From an uncultured Coprococcus sp. (GTDB lineage: Bacteria > Bacillota_A > Clostridia > Lachnospirales > Lachnospiraceae), in NCBI GenBank assembly GCA_900767685.1, contig CAAGAB010000074.1, positions 1 to 61,890 on the forward strand: a DNA stretch of 61,890 bases, in the 5' to 3' direction. Every line of letters begins with the position of its first letter. Position 1 is the stretch's first letter. This document shows, piece after piece, positions 61,456 to 61,890 of this stretch. The notes beneath the pieces are model-generated. The model searched no databases and was not told where the DNA came from. It saw only the letters and a list, made by a program, of their open reading frames with translations. The position numbers and the translations under genes were made by a program.

Positions 61456-61890
61456 ATGAAGAAAATATCAGGATTCTTTAAAGTCATAGGAAGATATTTC
61501 AAGAATTTTGGTGTTGCTTTTGCAAAAGGTGATATATGGGTTAAGCTCTCAGCGGTTATCATGGGTGCAGGTTACTTCGCAAGAAAGCAGATCGTCAATG
61601 GTTTGATCATGCTCATCGTTGAGGCTGCGTTTGTGTTGATGTGCGTAGGCTATGCGGCACCAAACCTTGCCAAATTTGGAACTCTTGGAACTGTAAAGTT
61701 TGAGCAGGTATTTGATCCACTCACCATGCAGACAACCACTAATAATTACGACAATTCTTTCCAGATCCTTCTCAATTCGGTGGTTGCGTTGTTCATAATT
61801 CTTATATTCGTTCTTTTCAGCATTCACATTGTCAAGACTGTGTCCAAGCTTCAGCAGATGAAGGAAAATGGAGAGCATATAAACACATTC
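61456..61890 (+). CDS. ABC transporter permease, MalF-like, 3'-truncated by the window edge
   Basis: The frame is open from ATG 61456 (GAGAGGAG about 9 bases upstream) to the window end, 145 residues. The N-terminus is basic with a KGDIWVKLSAVIMGAGYFARKQIVNG segment (quoted in part: KLSAVIMGAGYF), then hydrophobic segments at about 47-66 (GLIMLIVEAAFVLMCVGYAA) and about 105-127 (LLNSVVALFIILIFVLFSIHI). This fits the extended N-terminal region of MalF-type permeases, which precedes the core transport domain. Together with the upstream binding protein gene it forms a sugar ABC transporter operon under the LacI-type operator. Confidence 0.85.
   Translation, partial: MKKISGFFKVIGRYFKNFGVAFAKGDIWVKLSAVIMGAGYFARKQIVNGLIMLIVEAAFVLMCVGYAAPNLAKFGTLGTVKFEQVFDPLTMQTTTNNYDNSFQILLNSVVALFIILIFVLFSIHIVKTVSKLQQMKENGEHINTF

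Overview
The window looks like a chromosomal stretch of a low-to-mid G+C anaerobic Firmicute of the Lachnospiraceae. I lean towards a Coprococcus-like genus, but that is inference from gene content. The signs are a gdpP-rplI-dnaB block, a fused AccD-AccA polypeptide, a FabV-type enoyl reductase, HPr-like proteins, a DUF6472-type miniprotein, strong AGGAGG ribosome sites and many hairpin terminators. I see no phage, insertion sequence, CRISPR array, rRNA or tRNA. The one recognised RNA gene is a long SRP RNA next to a truncated tadA at the left edge.

Layout. 1-6.5 kb: tadA end, SRP RNA, an HD-domain protein, an anchored hypothetical protein, a stand-alone murG, a TSCPD protein, a membrane protein and a PdaA-like lipoprotein deacetylase. 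5.7-11.5 kb: a MerR regulator divergent from a 1601-residue secreted repeat protein; the promoter between them has the 19-bp spacer typical of MerR activation. 11.6-19.4 kb: housekeeping (pgi, gdpP, rplI, dnaB, fabV, HAD phosphatase). 19.5-22 kb: a reverse-strand operon of an RlmI-type methyltransferase, a transglutaminase-like protein and a rhomboid protease. 22.4-26.7 kb: a secreted CAP-domain protein, then a three-gene cassette of a GSQ-repeat protein, a DUF6734-like glycosyltransferase candidate and a GtrA membrane protein. 26.8-32 kb: fabF, accDA, a membrane-anchored GH5 glycosidase and fabH. 32-43 kb: a YgjP-type metalloprotein, a citrate synthase homologue, surface proteins, an ABC-F protein, two HPr-like proteins, a uridine phosphorylase-like protein, a LOG protein and an ACP/BtrH-like pair. 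43.3-57.4 kb: a hydroxyacid dehydrogenase, AlkD-like protein, a PTS-like membrane protein, TetR/glgB, a second ABC-F, a homocysteine methyltransferase-MTHFR fusion, malic enzyme, an XRE-LytTR pair, a YlmH-type protein and an unknown. 57.6-61.9 kb: an XRE-like protein and a LacI regulator whose operator recurs upstream of a maltose-type ABC transporter that runs off the right edge.

The most unusual theme is a set of proteins that keep a familiar fold but have lost catalytic or phosphorylation residues: two transglutaminase-like proteins (Cys to Ser; Cys/His/Asp to Thr/Cys/Asn), a citrate synthase homologue (catalytic His to Asn), a membrane-anchored EIIB-EIIA protein without its phospho-sites, two HPr-like proteins without His15 but with the Ser46 region, and a LytTR regulator with a pseudo-receiver. 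The other candidates for an undescribed system are the GSQ-repeat/glycosyltransferase/GtrA cassette and the ACP/BtrH-like pair. All functional statements come from reading the sequence and from general family knowledge; no database search was run.
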